46,987 nt of DNA from Clostridiaceae bacterium (GTDB lineage: Bacteria > Bacillota > Clostridia > Oscillospirales > Acutalibacteraceae), in NCBI GenBank assembly GCA_904501705.1, contig CAJGCA010000003.1:1-46987 (forward strand), in the 5' to 3' direction. Shown here piece by piece: positions 7,506 through 16,007 of this stretch. Position numbers and translations under genes: made by a program. Below the pieces are notes generated by a model, which ran no database searches, was not told where the DNA came from, and saw only the letters and a list, made by a program, of their open reading frames with translations. Numbering within the stretch: the stretch's first letter is position 1; every line of letters starts with the position of its first letter.

Positions 7506-8795
7506 ATGCAAGCACTCCTCAGTTTATCCATCGCGGTGTTCGCGGGGCTGATGCTCTCGCGCCTCGCGAAGGTCGTCAAGCTCCCCGCCGTCACCGCCTA
7601 CCTCGTCGCGGGCATCCTTATCGGTCCGTACGTGCTCGGCGCATTCGGCGTACCGGGGCTCGGCTTTATCAGTATGGAAGACATCAAGACCTACAGCATC
7701 CTGTCGGACGTGGCGCTCGGCTTTATCGCCTTCTCCATTGGCAACGAGTTCCGCCTCGCCCAGCTCAAAAAGACGGGACGCCAGGCGACGGTCATCGGCA
7801 TCGTGCAGGCGGTGTTCACCACCGTCGTGGTGGACGCGGCGCTCATCGGGCTGCACTTCCTCATCCCCGACAAGCTCCCTCTCCCCTCTGCCATCATCCT
7901 CGGTGCGGTTGCCTCGGCGACCGCACCCGCCGCGACGCTAATGGTCGTGCGGCAATATAAGTCGAAGGGTCCGCTCACCGACATCCTGTTGCCCATCGTC
8001 GCACTCGACGACGCGGTCGGCCTTATCCTGTTTGCGGTGTCCTTCGGCATCGCCCGCGCGCTGATGGCGGGACACATCGATGTTGTCTCCATCATCCTCG
8101 AGCCGATTCTCGAGGTGGCGTGCTCTCTGCTGCTCGGCGCGCTGATGGGCTTTCTGTTCAACTTCTTCGAGCAGTTCTTCCACTCCCGCTCCAAGCGCAT
8201 CGCGATGTCCGTCACCTTTGTGATGATGACCGTCGCGCTGTCGATGCTGGAATTCCATATCGCGGGGGTGCACATCGCCTTCTCCCCCCTGCTCGTGTGT
8301 ATGATGCTCGGCACCGTCTTCTGCAACATCTGCGACTTCTCCGAGGAGCTGATGGACCGCGTCGACCGCTGGACAGCGCCCCTGTTCGTGCTGTTCTTCG
8401 TCATCAGCGGTGCGGAGCTGGAGCTTTCCGTATTCCGCGACCCCGTCATCGTGTGCGTGGGGCTGGTGTATATCCTCACCCGCTGCCTCGGCAAATATTT
8501 CGGCGCGCGCAGCAGTGCCTCGCTGACCAAGTGTGACCCCAACATCGTCAAATATCTCGGCATCACCCTGTTCCCGCAGGCGGGTGTCGCGCTCGGTATG
8601 GCGATCAAGGCGGAGGCGCTCGGTCCCGAGGGCGCGATCGTCGCCAACATCACGCTGTTCTCGGTGCTTGTCTACGAGCTTGTCGGTCCGTTCCTCACCA
8701 AGATCTCCCTGCAGAAGGCGGGCGAGATCCGTCCCGAGGGCAAGACCAGCGCCCGCGACATCGCGCGCAAAGAGATGGAATCCAAAAACGCGTAG
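7506..8795 (+). CDS. CPA2-type cation/proton antiporter
   Basis: A 429-residue polytopic membrane protein with roughly 12 hydrophobic segments and a short charged C-terminal tail. The LPAVTAYLVAGILIGPYVLG start, the GFIAFSIGNEF segment and ASATAPAATLMVV followed by DDAVGLILF are typical of the Na+/H+ exchanger (CPA2, KefB/NapA-like) superfamily. DD near residue 168 is the expected ion-binding region. No RCK/TrkA domain is attached. The exact ion (Na+ or K+) cannot be read from sequence. The ATG at 7506 is preferred since the ATG at 7488 has no ribosome binding site, while AAAGAAG precedes 7506. It is a single-gene unit with its own promoter and terminator. Confidence 0.85.
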   Translation: MQALLSLSIAVFAGLMLSRLAKVVKLPAVTAYLVAGILIGPYVLGAFGVPGLGFISMEDIKTYSILSDVALGFIAFSIGNEFRLAQLKKTGRQATVIGIVQAVFTTVVVDAALIGLHFLIPDKLPLPSAIILGAVASATAPAATLMVVRQYKSKGPLTDILLPIVALDDAVGLILFAVSFGIARALMAGHIDVVSIILEPILEVACSLLLGALMGFLFNFFEQFFHSRSKRIAMSVTFVMMTVALSMLEFHIAGVHIAFSPLLVCMMLGTVFCNICDFSEELMDRVDRWTAPLFVLFFVISGAELELSVFRDPVIVCVGLVYILTRCLGKYFGARSSASLTKCDPNIVKYLGITLFPQAGVALGMAIKAEALGPEGAIVANITLFSVLVYELVGPFLTKISLQKAGEIRPEGKTSARDIARKEMESKNA

Positions 8796-8810
8796 TTTTC
8801 ACAAGTCTGA

Positions 8811-8843
8811 CAGCCGCGGCCAAATCGGTCGCGGCTGTTTTTT
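8811..8843 (+). terminator. Intrinsic terminator of the antiporter gene
   Basis: CAGCCGCG (8811-8818) pairs with CGCGGCTG (8830-8837), extended inward by GC pairs, and is followed by TTTTTT. Confidence 0.85.
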
Positions 8844-8864
8844 GTTAAATACTGTATTTTCCTA

Positions 8865-8893
8865 TTGACAAACCCGCAAAATCTGCGTATACT
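8865..8893 (+). promoter_or_regulatory. SigA promoter of the sdpRI-like operon
   Basis: TTGACA (8865-8870), 17-bp spacer, TATACT (8888-8893). A palindromic operator starts three bases downstream of the -10 box. Confidence 0.85.
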
Positions 8894-8895
8894 AT

Positions 8896-8915
8896 ATTTA
8901 ACGATTAAGTTAAAT
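8896..8915. promoter_or_regulatory. Palindromic operator, probable ArsR/SdpR-family autorepressor site
   Basis: ATTTAAC (8896-8902), GATTAA, GTTAAAT (8909-8915): perfect 7-bp arms with 6-base spacing, covering the expected transcription start. The adjacent gene encodes an ArsR-type repressor, and SdpR-type proteins repress their own operon. Confidence 0.65.
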
Positions 8916-8936
8916 GTAAATTGTTGGAGGTGCATT

Positions 8937-9203
8937 ATGAGCTTACAAGACACCCTGCGTGCGCTCGCCGACCCGACGAGGCGGGAGATCCTAAACCTGC
9001 TCAAGGGCGGTACACTGTCCGCGGGCGAGATCACCGCACATTTTGCCATTACCGCGGCGGCGATCTCGCGGCATTTGTCGGTGCTCAAGGACGCCGATCT
9101 CATCCGTGACGAGCGCGACGGCAAATTCATCCGCTACACACTCAACGCCTCGGTGCTGGAGGAAGCGCTGTTATGGCTGACCAACCTGAAAGGAGATAAT
9201 TGA
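8937..9203 (+). CDS. ArsR-family autorepressor (SdpR-like)
   Basis: An 88-residue winged-helix DNA-binding protein. LADPTRREILNLLKGG near the N-terminus and the recognition helix region ITAAAISRHLSVLKDADLI are characteristic of ArsR/SmtB folds. No cysteine metal-binding site is visible, so it is not a typical metal sensor. The gene one base downstream encodes an SdpI-type membrane protein, and this order matches the sdpRI operon of Bacillus, where SdpI titrates SdpR at the membrane. The ATG at 8937 follows TTGGAGG. An upstream in-frame codon at 8865 lies in the promoter. Confidence 0.88.
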   Translation: MSLQDTLRALADPTRREILNLLKGGTLSAGEITAHFAITAAAISRHLSVLKDADLIRDERDGKFIRYTLNASVLEEALLWLTNLKGDN

Positions 9204-9204
9204 T

Positions 9205-9843
9205 ATGATTAGAAAAAATCTAAAGAAACTGCTGCTCACATCCGCGGTGATCCTGCTGCCGATCTTGGCGGGCGTTATTCTGTGGGATAAGCTGCCCGAC
9301 AGCGTTCCCGTCCACTTTGGCCCAACCGGTGAGGCGGACGGCTTTGCAAGCCGCGGTGTGGCGGTGTTCGTGATGCCACTGTTTTTGCTGGCAATCCACT
9401 GGCTGTGTACTCTCGCCACCGCCGCCGACCCGAAGAACAAGAACATCGACAAAAAGGCGCTCGGTCTGGTGTTGTGGATCTGCCCGATGATCTCGCTTTT
9501 GGTGAACGGCGTCGTCTACGTCACGGCACTGGGCATCGCCATCAACATCCTGATGGTGTTCGGGCTATTTTTCGGCTGTCTGTTCGTGGTCATCGGCAAC
9601 TATATGCCGAAGTGCCGCCAGAGCTACACCCTCGGCATTAAGCTGCCGTGGACGCTGAACGATGAGGACAACTGGAACCGCACCCACCGTTTTGCGGGGC
9701 GGCTGTGGACGGTCGGTGGATTGGTGGTCATCATCACCGCTTTTCTGGGTGATGCATTTGTGTTCGTCTTTCTCGGTCTCGTCCTGCTGATGGTAATCAT
9801 CCCGACGATCTATTCCTACCGCCTGTATAAGAAAACAAAGTGA
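9205..9843 (+). CDS. SdpI-family membrane protein (DUF1648 domain)
   Basis: A 212-residue protein with about six membrane segments. The N-terminal DUF1648 part has the LPDSVPVHFGPTGEADGF phrase, and the C-terminal SdpI part has the MPKCRQSYTLGIKLPWTL and DNWNRTHRFAGRLW motifs. In Bacillus, SdpI gives immunity to the SdpC killing factor and also signals to SdpR. It begins two bases after the repressor stop, so the pair is co-transcribed. No sdpC-, sdpA- or sdpB-like gene is visible here, so the role may be sensing foreign toxins or envelope stress. That is inference. Confidence 0.88.
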   Translation: MIRKNLKKLLLTSAVILLPILAGVILWDKLPDSVPVHFGPTGEADGFASRGVAVFVMPLFLLAIHWLCTLATAADPKNKNIDKKALGLVLWICPMISLLVNGVVYVTALGIAINILMVFGLFFGCLFVVIGNYMPKCRQSYTLGIKLPWTLNDEDNWNRTHRFAGRLWTVGGLVVIITAFLGDAFVFVFLGLVLLMVIIPTIYSYRLYKKTK

Positions 9844-9853
9844 GGTGCTAAAC

Positions 9854-10921
9854 ATGCTCTCTCGAATACACGCTATACGGGCCATTCTGCCGCCGCACGC
9901 CGCTCTTCTGGTCAAGAGCGAGGTAAACCGCTTTTACCTGACGGGTTTTCGGTCGAGCGACGGATTTGTGCTCATTTCCCGTGAGCGGGCAGAATTTTTC
10001 ACCGACTCGCGGTATATCGAGGCGGCGCGCGCCACCGTGCGGCATCTCGCCGTGTCGCTGTCTACCGACGCGATGGCGCACATTCGCGAGTGGCTCGCCG
10101 CCGAGGGGATCACCACGCTGTATATTGAAGCGGGCGCGACCACCGTTAAATCCCTTGCCGCGCTGAAACAGGCACTCGGCGAGGTGACCGTATCCGAGGA
10201 GGACACCTTCGATCGTCTCATCGCCGACCTTCGCTGTGTCAAGACCCCCGCCGAGCTTAATGCGATGCGACAAGCGCAGAAAATGACCGACGACACCTTT
10301 GCATACATCACCGAACGTCTTGCCGTCGGGCGCACCGAGCGGGAGATTATGTTGGATATGGAATACCATATGCGCCGCCTCGGCAGCGAGGGCGTCGCGT
10401 TTGACTTCATCGTCGTATCGGGCAAAAACAGCTCGCTGCCCCACGGGCATCCCACCGACAAGGTTGTCGAGCACGGCGATTTTGTTACGATGGATTTCGG
10501 CGCGGTGGTGGACGGCTACCGTTCGGATATGACCCGCACCGTCGCGGTCGGAGCGGCCAGCGACGAGGGGAGGCGGGTGTATAACACCGTGCTCGCGGCG
10601 CAAACCGCTGCCCTTGCCGCCATCCACGCAGGTGCGGTATGTAAGGATATCGACCGCGTCGCGCGAGACCTCATCGACAATGCCGGGTACAAGGGTTGCT
10701 TTGGACACGGACTTGGCCACAGTGTCGGTCTGGACATCCACGAGATGCCTGCCCTTAGCCCGCGGTGCGACACAGTGCTGAAAGCAGGCACGGTGATGAC
10801 CGTCGAGCCGGGCATCTATCTCGAGGGTAAGTTCGGCGTGCGCATCGAGGATATGGTGATCGTCACCGAGGATGGGTATGAGAATCTCACCAAAAGCCCC
10901 AAGGAATTATTGATCCTGTAA
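9854..10921 (+). CDS. Xaa-Pro aminopeptidase (M24 family)
   Basis: A 355-residue cytoplasmic metallopeptidase removing N-terminal residues before proline. It has an N-terminal creatinase-like domain (about 1-125) and a C-terminal pita-bread domain. The five metal ligands are visible in order: D in TMDFGA, D in RSDMTRT, H in GHGLGHSVG, E in VEPGIY and E in RIEDMV. The ATG at 9854 follows GAGG at the sdpI stop. A GTG at 9845 overlaps that ribosome binding site and is less likely. It follows the sdpRI pair by about 10 bases with no terminator between, so it is probably in that operon, an unexpected partner. Confidence 0.92.
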   Translation: MLSRIHAIRAILPPHAALLVKSEVNRFYLTGFRSSDGFVLISRERAEFFTDSRYIEAARATVRHLAVSLSTDAMAHIREWLAAEGITTLYIEAGATTVKSLAALKQALGEVTVSEEDTFDRLIADLRCVKTPAELNAMRQAQKMTDDTFAYITERLAVGRTEREIMLDMEYHMRRLGSEGVAFDFIVVSGKNSSLPHGHPTDKVVEHGDFVTMDFGAVVDGYRSDMTRTVAVGAASDEGRRVYNTVLAAQTAALAAIHAGAVCKDIDRVARDLIDNAGYKGCFGHGLGHSVGLDIHEMPALSPRCDTVLKAGTVMTVEPGIYLEGKFGVRIEDMVIVTEDGYENLTKSPKELLIL

Positions 10922-10924
10922 CGG

Positions 10925-10960
10925 AAAACCCCGCGTGTGAATTCACGCGGGGTTTTCCTT
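10925..10960 (+). terminator. Intrinsic terminator after the M24 peptidase
   Basis: AAAACCCCGCGTG (10925-10937), TGAATT loop and CACGCGGGGTTTT (10944-10956). Confidence 0.85.
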
Positions 10961-10987
10961 GTGTTTTGCGCCGCTTTGCGGTATACT
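10959..10987 (+). promoter_or_regulatory. SigA-type promoter for the DHH phosphoesterase
   Basis: TTGTGT (10959-10964), 17-bp spacer, TATACT (10982-10987). It directly abuts the preceding terminator. Confidence 0.6.
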
Positions 10988-11008
10988 GTTGAAAAAGGCG
11001 GTGAGGCT

Positions 11009-12028
11009 ATGCAAACAAAACCGATGACCGTGTCGGGGCTGGCAAATTATCTGCGGCAGTGCCGTGCGGCGTTGCCGCGGGATGCTGTATTCGTGCGCGG
11101 GCACGACGCGCCCGACACCGACGCGCTCGTATCGAGCATCGCCGAAGCCTATCGCCGTCATCTAACCGACGGCACACCTGCCGTGCCGATCATTCCTGCG
11201 GAAAACCTCCCCGCCGAGATCGCTTATCTGCTCGGGGATGAGCTGACTGCGTCGCTGCTGTTCGAAGAGGATATTTCCGCAAAAATCGCCGCATCCGATA
11301 CGCGCTATATTCTCACCGATCACCACAACGTAAACGGGCGGCAGGTGATCGCCATCGTCGACCACCATCTCCCGAGCGAGGGAGTCTCCCTCGACGGCAT
11401 CGACGCGGATATCCGCCCCGTCGGCGCGGCGACCACGCTGGTCGCACAGCGCTGTCTGCAGGACGGACTTGTCCCCAATGCGGCGATGGCGCGTGTCCTG
11501 CTCGGCGCGATCCTTATGGACACCGAGGGATTGTCCCCCGCCAAGACCCGCACCGAGGATCGCGTAGCGGCTGAGTATCTCACCGCCCTATGGAGCGGCG
11601 ATCCCGCCGCGCTGTTTGCTGACCTGCGCGGGCGGCTGCTCGCCGAGACCGAGCTTGTCACCCTCTACCGCCGCGACTATCGCCGCTTCGGGGACGCACT
11701 GGGCTTCGCGGTCATCAAGGTGTGGGACACCACCCCCGTCGACGAGGACGCTCTGCGCGCGATGCTTGCCGCCGACCGCGAGGAGAGCGGCGTTGCCGCC
11801 GCCCTCGCGAAGATCACCCGCTATGGGCAGGACGGGCTCAAGGACGAGACCTACCTCATCAGCGCGCCGCCCACGCTGACGCAGACGCTTGCCGACGCCA
11901 TCCGCCGCGCGGCGGGGAAGGCGGCGACCGTGTCCGTACCCGATCGGATCGACCTGCCGCACCCGGCTGCGCACCTCTCCCGCAAGCGGCTGACGCCGAT
12001 TTTGCTCTCGCTACTCAACAAACCGTAA
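11009..12028 (+). CDS. Family II inorganic pyrophosphatase-like DHH phosphoesterase
   Basis: A 339-residue protein with an N-terminal DHH domain and a C-terminal DHHA2 domain. The metal site of family II (Mn-dependent) pyrophosphatases is complete: H32, D36 and D38 in GHDAPDTDA, D104 in TDHH, D118-H119-H120 in VDHH, and D171 in LMDTEG. The C-terminal SRKRLTPIL resembles the SRKKQ substrate-binding end of these enzymes. It is somewhat longer than a standard bacterial PpaC (about 309), so a short-chain polyphosphatase or other DHH activity remains possible. The ATG at 11009 follows GTGAGG. The codon at 10937 lies in the terminator/promoter. Confidence 0.8.
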   Translation: MQTKPMTVSGLANYLRQCRAALPRDAVFVRGHDAPDTDALVSSIAEAYRRHLTDGTPAVPIIPAENLPAEIAYLLGDELTASLLFEEDISAKIAASDTRYILTDHHNVNGRQVIAIVDHHLPSEGVSLDGIDADIRPVGAATTLVAQRCLQDGLVPNAAMARVLLGAILMDTEGLSPAKTRTEDRVAAEYLTALWSGDPAALFADLRGRLLAETELVTLYRRDYRRFGDALGFAVIKVWDTTPVDEDALRAMLAADREESGVAAALAKITRYGQDGLKDETYLISAPPTLTQTLADAIRRAAGKAATVSVPDRIDLPHPAAHLSRKRLTPILLSLLNKP

Positions 12029-12117
12029 AAAGGACGAAATTGTACTAGCATTTTGCATAGGCTTGTGCTACAATAAGGAAGTAATATGCCCAGGGGGCAA
12101 AGAAAGAAGGGTATTCA

Positions 12118-12960
12118 ATGGATGCTATGACCAAAAAGGAACTGTCCGTCGTCGCGACCAAGATCCGCGCGTCGATCATCGAGGGCACGTTCCACGCTAA
12201 GAGTGGCCACCCCGGCGGATCGCTGTCCATTGCGGACATACTGGCCTATCTGTACTGGAAAGAGATGAATGTTGACCCCTCCGATCCCAAGATGGCGGAT
12301 CGTGACCGTCTGGTGCTGTCCAAGGGGCACGCCGCGCCCGCGTTGTATGCGGCGCTGGCACACCGCGGCTATTTCTCCACCGATCTCATCCCCACCCTGC
12401 GCCACGTTGGCTCGATCCTGCAGGGCCACCCTGATATGAAGCACATCCCCGGTGTGGACATGTCCTCCGGCTCGCTCGGCCAAGGAATCTCCGCCGCCGC
12501 CGGTATGGCGCTCGGTGCCAAGCTCGACGATGCGGGCTGGCGGGTGTTCACCATCCTTGGTGACGGTGAAATTCAGGAGGGACAGGTCTGGGAGGCGGCG
12601 ATGTTTGCCGCCGCAAAGGGGCTCGATAACCTCGTCGCCGTCATCGACAACAACAACCTGCAGATCGACGGCACCGTCGAGGAGGTCAACTCCCCCTACC
12701 CCATTCCCGAAAAGTTTGCCGCCTTCGGCTGGCACGTCATCGAGATCGACGCGCACGACTTCGATCAGATCGAGGCGGCGTTCGCCGAGGCGCGTGCGGT
12801 CGAGGGTAAGCCCACCGTCATCGTGCAGAAATCGGTCAAGGGCAAGGGCGTATCCTTTATGGAAAATCAGTGCAGCTGGCACGGCAACGCCCCCAATGCA
12901 GAGCAGTACGAGATCGCGATGGCGGAGCTTAACGCCACGCTCAAAGAATTGGAGGGTTAA
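12118..12960 (+). CDS. Transketolase, N-terminal (TPP-binding) subunit
   Basis: A 280-residue half of a split transketolase of the non-oxidative pentose phosphate pathway. The thiamine diphosphate motif is visible as GDGEIQEGQVWEA through DNNNLQ. SGHPGGSLS near the N-terminus and SKGHAAPALYAAL are typical of the PP/N-terminal domain. Its partner begins three bases after its stop, and the two should form one active enzyme. The start follows GAAGGG by six bases. A second ATG lies three codons later. The upstream promoter is unclear: TACAAT at 12069-12074 has only a poor -35. Confidence 0.95.
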   Translation: MDAMTKKELSVVATKIRASIIEGTFHAKSGHPGGSLSIADILAYLYWKEMNVDPSDPKMADRDRLVLSKGHAAPALYAALAHRGYFSTDLIPTLRHVGSILQGHPDMKHIPGVDMSSGSLGQGISAAAGMALGAKLDDAGWRVFTILGDGEIQEGQVWEAAMFAAAKGLDNLVAVIDNNNLQIDGTVEEVNSPYPIPEKFAAFGWHVIEIDAHDFDQIEAAFAEARAVEGKPTVIVQKSVKGKGVSFMENQCSWHGNAPNAEQYEIAMAELNATLKELEG

Positions 12961-12963
12961 GAG

Positions 12964-13911
12964 ATGGCTGACGTGATCAAAAAAGCCACCCGCGAAGGCT
13001 ACGGCGAGGCGCTCACCGAGCTGGGTGCGAAAAACCCCAACGTGATCGTAATGGATGCCGATCTCGCCGCCGCAACCAAGACCGGCGCGTTCAAAAAGGT
13101 GTTCCCCGATCGTTTCATCGACACCGGCATCGCCGAGGGGAATATGATGAGCATCGCGGCGGGGCTTGCCACCACCGGCAAGGTGGTGTTCGCCTCCTCG
13201 TTTGCTATGTTCGCCGCAGGGCGCGCGTTCGAGCAGGTGCGCAACTCCATCGGCTACCCCCACCTCAACGTCAAGATCGGTGCCACCCACGGCGGTATCT
13301 CGGTCGGCGAGGACGGCGCGACCCATCAGTGCTGTGAAGACTTCGCACTGATGCGCTCCATCCCCGGTATGACCATCCTCAACCCCGCCGATGCCGTCGA
13401 GGCTAAGCAGGCGGTGTTTGCCGCCGCCGAGATGGACGGTCCCGTGTATCTGCGCTTCGGTCGACTGGCGGTGCCGGTCTTCACGGATGAGAATGAGCCC
13501 TTCATCATCGGCAAGGCGAAGACCCTCGCCGAGGGCAGCGATGTCGCCATCATCGCAACAGGTCTGCTCGTCAACGAAGCGGTGAAAGCCGCCGAGACGC
13601 TGAAGGCCGAGGGAATCCGCGCCCGCGTGCTGAATATGGCGACTATCAAGCCCATCGACCGCGAGGCGATCGTCGCCGCGGCGAAGGAGACGGGCGCGAT
13701 CGTCACCGCCGAGGAGCACAACGTCATCGGGGGCCTCGGCAGCGCAGTCAGCGAGGTCGTCTGCGAGACTGTTCCCGTACCTGTCGTGCGCGTCGGTGTC
13801 AACGACACCTTCGGTCAGTCGGGCCCCGCCGTCGAGCTGCTAAAGATCTACGGCCTCACCGCCGAAAACATCGTCGCCAAGGCCAAAGAAGCCATCGCGA
13901 TGAAGAAATAA
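12964..13911 (+). CDS. Transketolase, C-terminal (pyrimidine-binding) subunit
   Basis: A 315-residue partner of the preceding subunit, with the Pyr domain (DADLAAATKTGAF, FIDTGIAEGNM, MFAAGRAFEQVR, GATHGGISVGEDGATHQ) and a C-terminal transketolase domain. The E in IAEGNM is the conserved glutamate that activates the cofactor. DXS-type proteins are single long chains, so this is transketolase-like, not DXS. The spacing of 3 bp and shared terminator show co-expression. Split transketolases are common in Clostridia and archaea. Confidence 0.95.
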   Translation: MADVIKKATREGYGEALTELGAKNPNVIVMDADLAAATKTGAFKKVFPDRFIDTGIAEGNMMSIAAGLATTGKVVFASSFAMFAAGRAFEQVRNSIGYPHLNVKIGATHGGISVGEDGATHQCCEDFALMRSIPGMTILNPADAVEAKQAVFAAAEMDGPVYLRFGRLAVPVFTDENEPFIIGKAKTLAEGSDVAIIATGLLVNEAVKAAETLKAEGIRARVLNMATIKPIDREAIVAAAKETGAIVTAEEHNVIGGLGSAVSEVVCETVPVPVVRVGVNDTFGQSGPAVELLKIYGLTAENIVAKAKEAIAMKK

Positions 13912-13926
13912 GATAAAACCAATCCG

Positions 13927-13963
13927 CCCCGCTGTGTGTTTGCACAGCGGGGTGAACTTTTTG
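13927..13963 (+). terminator. Terminator of the transketolase operon
   Basis: CCCCGCTGTG (13927-13936) pairs with CACAGCGGGG (13943-13952). TGAAC and then TTTTT follow, so the T-run is slightly displaced. Confidence 0.65.
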
Positions 13964-13971
13964 TAAACGAA

Positions 13972-14002
13972 AGCCGCCCATCGGACATTCCGATGGGCGG
14001 CT
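13972..14002 (-). terminator. Terminator of rny
   Basis: AGCCGCCCATCGGA and TCCGATGGGCGGCT make a perfect 14-bp stem with a 3-base loop. On the minus strand TTTCGTTT follows. Confidence 0.75.
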
Positions 14003-14014
14003 GCTGTGTTTCGT

Positions 14015-15589
14015 TTATTTCGCGTAGTCGACCGCGCGATTCTCGCGGATAAGGTTGACCTTGATCTGACCGGGGTAGTCCATATTGGACTCGATCTTCT
14101 TCGCGATGTCGCGCGCGAGGATGACCATCTCGTCGTCCGAGACCTTGTCGGGGCGCACAATGATGCGCACCTCGCGACCCGCCTGAATGGCGAAAGACCG
14201 TTCGACGCCATCGAAGCTGTTCGCCAGCTCCTCGAGCTTCTCGAGACGCTTGATGTAGTTCTCGAGATTCTCACGGCGAGCGCCGGGGCGTGCCGCCGAG
14301 ATCGCGTCCGCCGCCTGCACAAGGCAAGCAACCACGGTCTTGGCTTCCACGTCGCCGTGGTGTGCCTGAATGGCGTGCACGACGGCTTCGCTCTCTTTGT
14401 ACTTGCGGGCAATATCCACACCGATCTCGATGTGCGAGCCCTCGACCTGATGGTCGACCGACTTACCGATATCGTGCAGCAGACCCGCACGGCGAGCAAC
14501 CTCGGGATCAATGCCGAGCTCGCTGGCCATAATGCCGGACAGGAACGCGACCTCCATCGAGTGGTCGAGCACGTTCTGACCGTAGCTGGTGCGGTAGCGC
14601 AGACGACCGAGCAGCTTCACGATCTCGGGATTCATGCCGCGCAGACCCGTCTCGAGGATCGCGCGCTCGCCCTCTGCCTTGATGGTGTTCTCCACCTCGC
14701 GGCGGGCCTTGTTGACCATCTCTTCGATGCGGGCGGGATGGATGCGGCCGTCGGAAATGAGGCGCTCCATCGCGATGCGGGCGATCTCGCGGCGAACGGG
14801 ATCGAAGCCGGACAGCGTGATCGCCTCGGGGGTATCGTCGATGATGAGATCGACGCCGGTGAGCGTCTCGATGGCGCGGATGTTGCGACCCTCGCGGCCG
14901 ATGATGCGGCCCTTCATCTCATCGTTGGGCAGCGGGACAACGGACACGGTACTCTCCGCGACCTGATCCGCCGCCACGCGCTGGATCGCGTGGGAGATAA
15001 CGTCGCGGGCACGCAGGTCCGCCTCCGCCTTAAGCTGCGTCTCGTACTCGGCGAGCTTGACCGCCTTGTCGTGCTGCAGCTCCTCGCTCAGGCTACTGAG
15101 CAGGTATTCCTTCGCCTGCTCCTTGGTGAAGCCGGACAGACGCTCGAGCAGCTCATACTGGCTCTTCTTAAGCGCTTCCACATCCAGCATACGCGCCTCG
15201 ACTTCCTTCTGACGCTCATGCAGGGCTTCCTCTTTTTTCTCGTAGTTTTCGATCTTGTGATCGAGGGACTCCTCTTTCTGCTGCAGACGGCGCTCCTGGC
15301 GCTGTACGTCTGCTCTGCGCTCCTTGATCTCCTTCTCGGATTCGTTGCGCAGGTGATAGATCTCGTCCTTTGCCTTGACGATGGCTTCCTTCTTGGCAGC
15401 CTCCGCCTGTGTGCGGGCATCCTTGAGGATGCGCTCGGCCTCGGCCTCCGCAGAGCCGATCTGAGCCTCCGCCGTTTTCTTGCGGTGGGCAATACCGGCG
15501 CGATAGGCAATCAGCGCCGCCACCAATCCGCCGATGACCAGCGCGCCGACAGCGGCACCGATCAGGACGGGCAGTTCAAAAACTGGCAT
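14015..15589 (-). CDS. rny: Ribonuclease Y
   Basis: A 524-residue membrane-anchored endoribonuclease that starts mRNA decay. It has an N-terminal membrane helix (about 7-29), a long charged coiled coil (about 35-200), a KH RNA-binding domain (about 215-275, GRIIGREGRNIRAIE) and an HD domain with HD at LLHDIGKSVDHQ plus a C-terminal extension. Length and order match RNase Y throughout. The start at 15589 follows AGGAGGTG. It is transcribed alone from a promoter near 15.86 kb with a leader of about 250 bases. Confidence 0.97.
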   Translation of the reverse strand: MPVFELPVLIGAAVGALVIGGLVAALIAYRAGIAHRKKTAEAQIGSAEAEAERILKDARTQAEAAKKEAIVKAKDEIYHLRNESEKEIKERRADVQRQERRLQQKEESLDHKIENYEKKEEALHERQKEVEARMLDVEALKKSQYELLERLSGFTKEQAKEYLLSSLSEELQHDKAVKLAEYETQLKAEADLRARDVISHAIQRVAADQVAESTVSVVPLPNDEMKGRIIGREGRNIRAIETLTGVDLIIDDTPEAITLSGFDPVRREIARIAMERLISDGRIHPARIEEMVNKARREVENTIKAEGERAILETGLRGMNPEIVKLLGRLRYRTSYGQNVLDHSMEVAFLSGIMASELGIDPEVARRAGLLHDIGKSVDHQVEGSHIEIGVDIARKYKESEAVVHAIQAHHGDVEAKTVVACLVQAADAISAARPGARRENLENYIKRLEKLEELANSFDGVERSFAIQAGREVRIIVRPDKVSDDEMVILARDIAKKIESNMDYPGQIKVNLIRENRAVDYAK

Positions 15590-15838
15590 TGGGATACACC
15601 TCCTGTAAAATGTTGTTTACGGGCTTTAAGGCGTTCCCGGGGGACTTGTTCAATTTTGAAAGACCGAACAGGTCGCAGACACCGACCTGAGTTATTCAAA
15701 AAGCCGTATCAACATACGGATAAAACCCCCACGGGGTCGCCGAAAAACGATTGGCATCACCGCAGCCGCCGACGGCATATTGCCTCCGCCCGCCGCTGCT
15801 GACGAACGGCTCGGTCCGCACAAGACAAGACCTTACCG
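15590..15838 (-). other. Long structured 5' leader of rny
   Basis: No gene is visible here. On the minus strand there are two perfect hairpins. One is CCGTAT-GTTG-ATACGG (15704-15719) followed at once by CTTTTTG, which resembles a weak intrinsic terminator. The other is CAGGTCG-N7-CGACCTG (15669-15689). A leader of this size and structure could support attenuation or RNase-based autoregulation, but no known riboswitch class is recognised. Confidence 0.5.
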
Positions 15839-15844
15839 CTTACT

Positions 15845-15874
15845 ATATTACACCATTTAACCAACCGTTGTCAA
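15845..15874 (-). promoter_or_regulatory. Promoter for rny
   Basis: Minus strand TTGACA (15869-15874), 18-bp spacer, TAATAT (15845-15850). An alternative -10, TGTAAT, has a 16-bp spacer. Confidence 0.65.
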
Positions 15875-16007
15875 GGGCAGATGGGCATAAATTGGTATAT
15901 ATTTCTAAAAAACAGCCCGCTTTTTTCTTCCACGTAAACGCCCGCACCACCCGACACCGACCGCATACAATGGTATAGGAGACCTCAATGACGAAAGGGT
16001 GAACGGT

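Noticed and set aside
9178..9210. SdpI/SdpR region as a complete bacteriocin (sdpABC) locus
   Set aside because: No gene for a toxin precursor or its processing proteins is visible on either side.
12115..13719. 534-codon open frame on the minus strand across the transketolase genes
   Set aside because: It is antisense to two clear transketolase subunits, with low-complexity His/Gly/Asp-rich translation and no start signal.
14006..15802. 598-codon open frame on the plus strand opposite RNase Y
   Set aside because: RNase Y is unmistakable on the other strand. This frame has no domain and runs through the rny leader.
15875..16007. TPP riboswitch upstream of the NMT1-type importer
   Set aside because: None of the conserved TPP aptamer motifs (CUGAGA, ACCUGAUCUGG-like) is present.
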